Below are positions 35,786 through 36,536 of a stretch of DNA of 36,536 nt, one piece after another. The DNA lies in NCBI GenBank assembly GCA_947089145.1, contig CAMUJH010000040.1, positions 1-36,536 on the forward strand. The letters are read 5' to 3'. Source of the DNA: an uncultured Hungatella sp. GTDB lineage: Bacteria; Bacillota; Clostridia; Lachnospirales; Lachnospiraceae. The position numbers and the translations under genes were made by a program. Below the pieces are notes generated by a model. That model did not search any database. It saw only the letters and a list, made by a program, of their open reading frames with translations, and was not told where the DNA came from. The first letter of the stretch is position 1. The number at the start of each line of letters is the position of its first letter.

Positions 35786-36536
35786 TTAAACAGACTTCAC
35801 AAACAATCCGTCAAGCTCACCGCTGAACTTATAGACAATCTCAATATGCTTATCTTCAAACACATAAATCTTATCAATAAACTCCGCCACCGTAGCACGG
35901 TCAAGTTCTGTGATCGCTCCATTCTCCAAAAGCCTCTCTACCCACGGGTTAGAAAGTACATCGCTGACCTTGGAAATAGTCTTTTGCAGTATCTTGATTT
36001 CATTATCCAGGCTGTTGATATCTGCCTGGATTGCTGCCTTATCACTCTCATACTCCTCTTTACTGATTGTCCCGTCATACAGCAGTGTCCTGGCACGGGT
36101 TAAACGCTCTTTGTACTGAAAAATTCTTCTGTTTTTATTCTCAATCTCACGCATAACCTCAGGGAACTCCTGTTTTGACGTCTGCTGATGCTTCCCCGCC
36201 AGTTCCCGCAGGCTTTCCACTTGACGGATGATTTTATTCAAATCATCAATCACAATCCCGCGAAGCAGTTTATCTGATATGTAATGGCTTGTACACTTGG
36301 GCGCATTCTCTCCAAGCTGCCTTTTATGCTGACTATAGTCACGAAAGGTTGCACAATTATAATATAAGTACTTCACTGTGCCGCCGGTTTTTTGCTGCTT
36401 GTAGGAATCCCATCTTTTCCGCATGGCGTGGCGGCAATCCCCGCACTTTAGTATACCCTTAAAAACCGTCACCTCATCTTTTTTCGTAATATCCCGTTTA
36501 ACCTCTTTCATCATAGACTGGGCAGATATCCAGTCT
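35786..36536 (-). CDS. large serine recombinase, C-terminal part (5' end outside the window)
   Basis: Site-specific recombinases of this type integrate and excise phages and conjugative or mobilisable elements. About 250 C-terminal residues are visible. A recombinase zinc ribbon comes first (FKGILKCGDCRHAMRKRW, then LYYNCATFR and CTSHYISDKLL, with the four cysteines). A long coiled coil of the type that controls integration direction follows (about ENKNRRIFQYKERLTRARTLLYDGTISKEEYESDKAAIQADI). The frame is open to the window edge (DWISAQSMMKEV), so the catalytic domain lies beyond it. It ends about 1.1 kb from the broken amidase gene. Confidence 0.88.
   Translation of the reverse strand, partial: DWISAQSMMKEVKRDITKKDEVTVFKGILKCGDCRHAMRKRWDSYKQQKTGGTVKYLYYNCATFRDYSQHKRQLGENAPKCTSHYISDKLLRGIVIDDLNKIIRQVESLRELAGKHQQTSKQEFPEVMREIENKNRRIFQYKERLTRARTLLYDGTISKEEYESDKAAIQADINSLDNEIKILQKTISKVSDVLSNPWVERLLENGAITELDRATVAEFIDKIYVFEDKHIEIVYKFSGELDGLFVKSV

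Overview
The window looks like chromosomal DNA of a Gram-positive anaerobe of the class Clostridia, most likely family Lachnospiraceae. This rests on moderate GC content, purine-rich Shine-Dalgarno sequences, clean TTGACA-17-TATAAT promoters, the rpsF-ssb-rpsR and gdpP-rplI-dnaB blocks, MecA, DegV, DUF951 and DUF1858 proteins, a TM1266-type putative hydrogenase regulator and a 2[4Fe-4S] ferredoxin. Species cannot be fixed from the sequence alone.

Layout. 1-2.5 kb: two identical tRNA-Lys(CUU) 3' halves (the first cut by the window edge) flank a ROK sugar kinase and a membrane protein. 2.6-7.3 kb: an orphan TM1266-like regulator, an unusual PTS EIIB-ROK fusion, a secreted CAP-domain protein with two peptide repeat arrays under a triple WalR-like box, and aspartase. 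7.5-13.2 kb: a tight four-gene operon of xth, an ABC-F ATPase, a GlgX-like GH13 protein whose catalytic carboxylates are all replaced, and UDP-galactopyranose mutase. 13.2-18.8 kb: a SIMPL lipoprotein, a four-gene operon (small protein, sirtuin, aldo/keto reductase, DUF951), DegV and a CofE-like ligase. 18.8-24.6 kb: replication and translation core (rpsF, ssb, rpsR, gdpP, rplI, dnaB), interrupted between rpsR and gdpP by about 600 bases holding a promoter, a perfect 24-bp hairpin and a T-depleted 120-bp tandem repeat.

24.6-30.6 kb: a MerR-type regulator, a class I glutamine-amidotransferase hydrolase, ferredoxin, DUF1858 protein, MecA, and then a cluster that stands out: a Ser/Thr kinase fused to a CpaE/TadZ-like ATPase-fold domain, a second CpaE/TadZ-like protein and a small acidic protein, with odd translation starts. 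30.6-34.1 kb: two envelope proteins, an SH3-GH18 hydrolase and a lipoprotein metallophosphoesterase.

34.1-36.5 kb: an N-acetylmuramoyl-L-alanine amidase that has lost its export signal, abutting a PIN toxin/antitoxin pair, an unknown protein and the C-terminal part of a large serine recombinase that runs off the right edge. I read this as the left end of an integrated element that split the amidase gene.

Best candidates for something undescribed: the kinase/TadZ-like cluster (28.2-30.6 kb), the catalytically dead GH13 protein coupled to glf, the EIIB-ROK fusion, and the T-poor repeat with its upstream promoter-hairpin unit.
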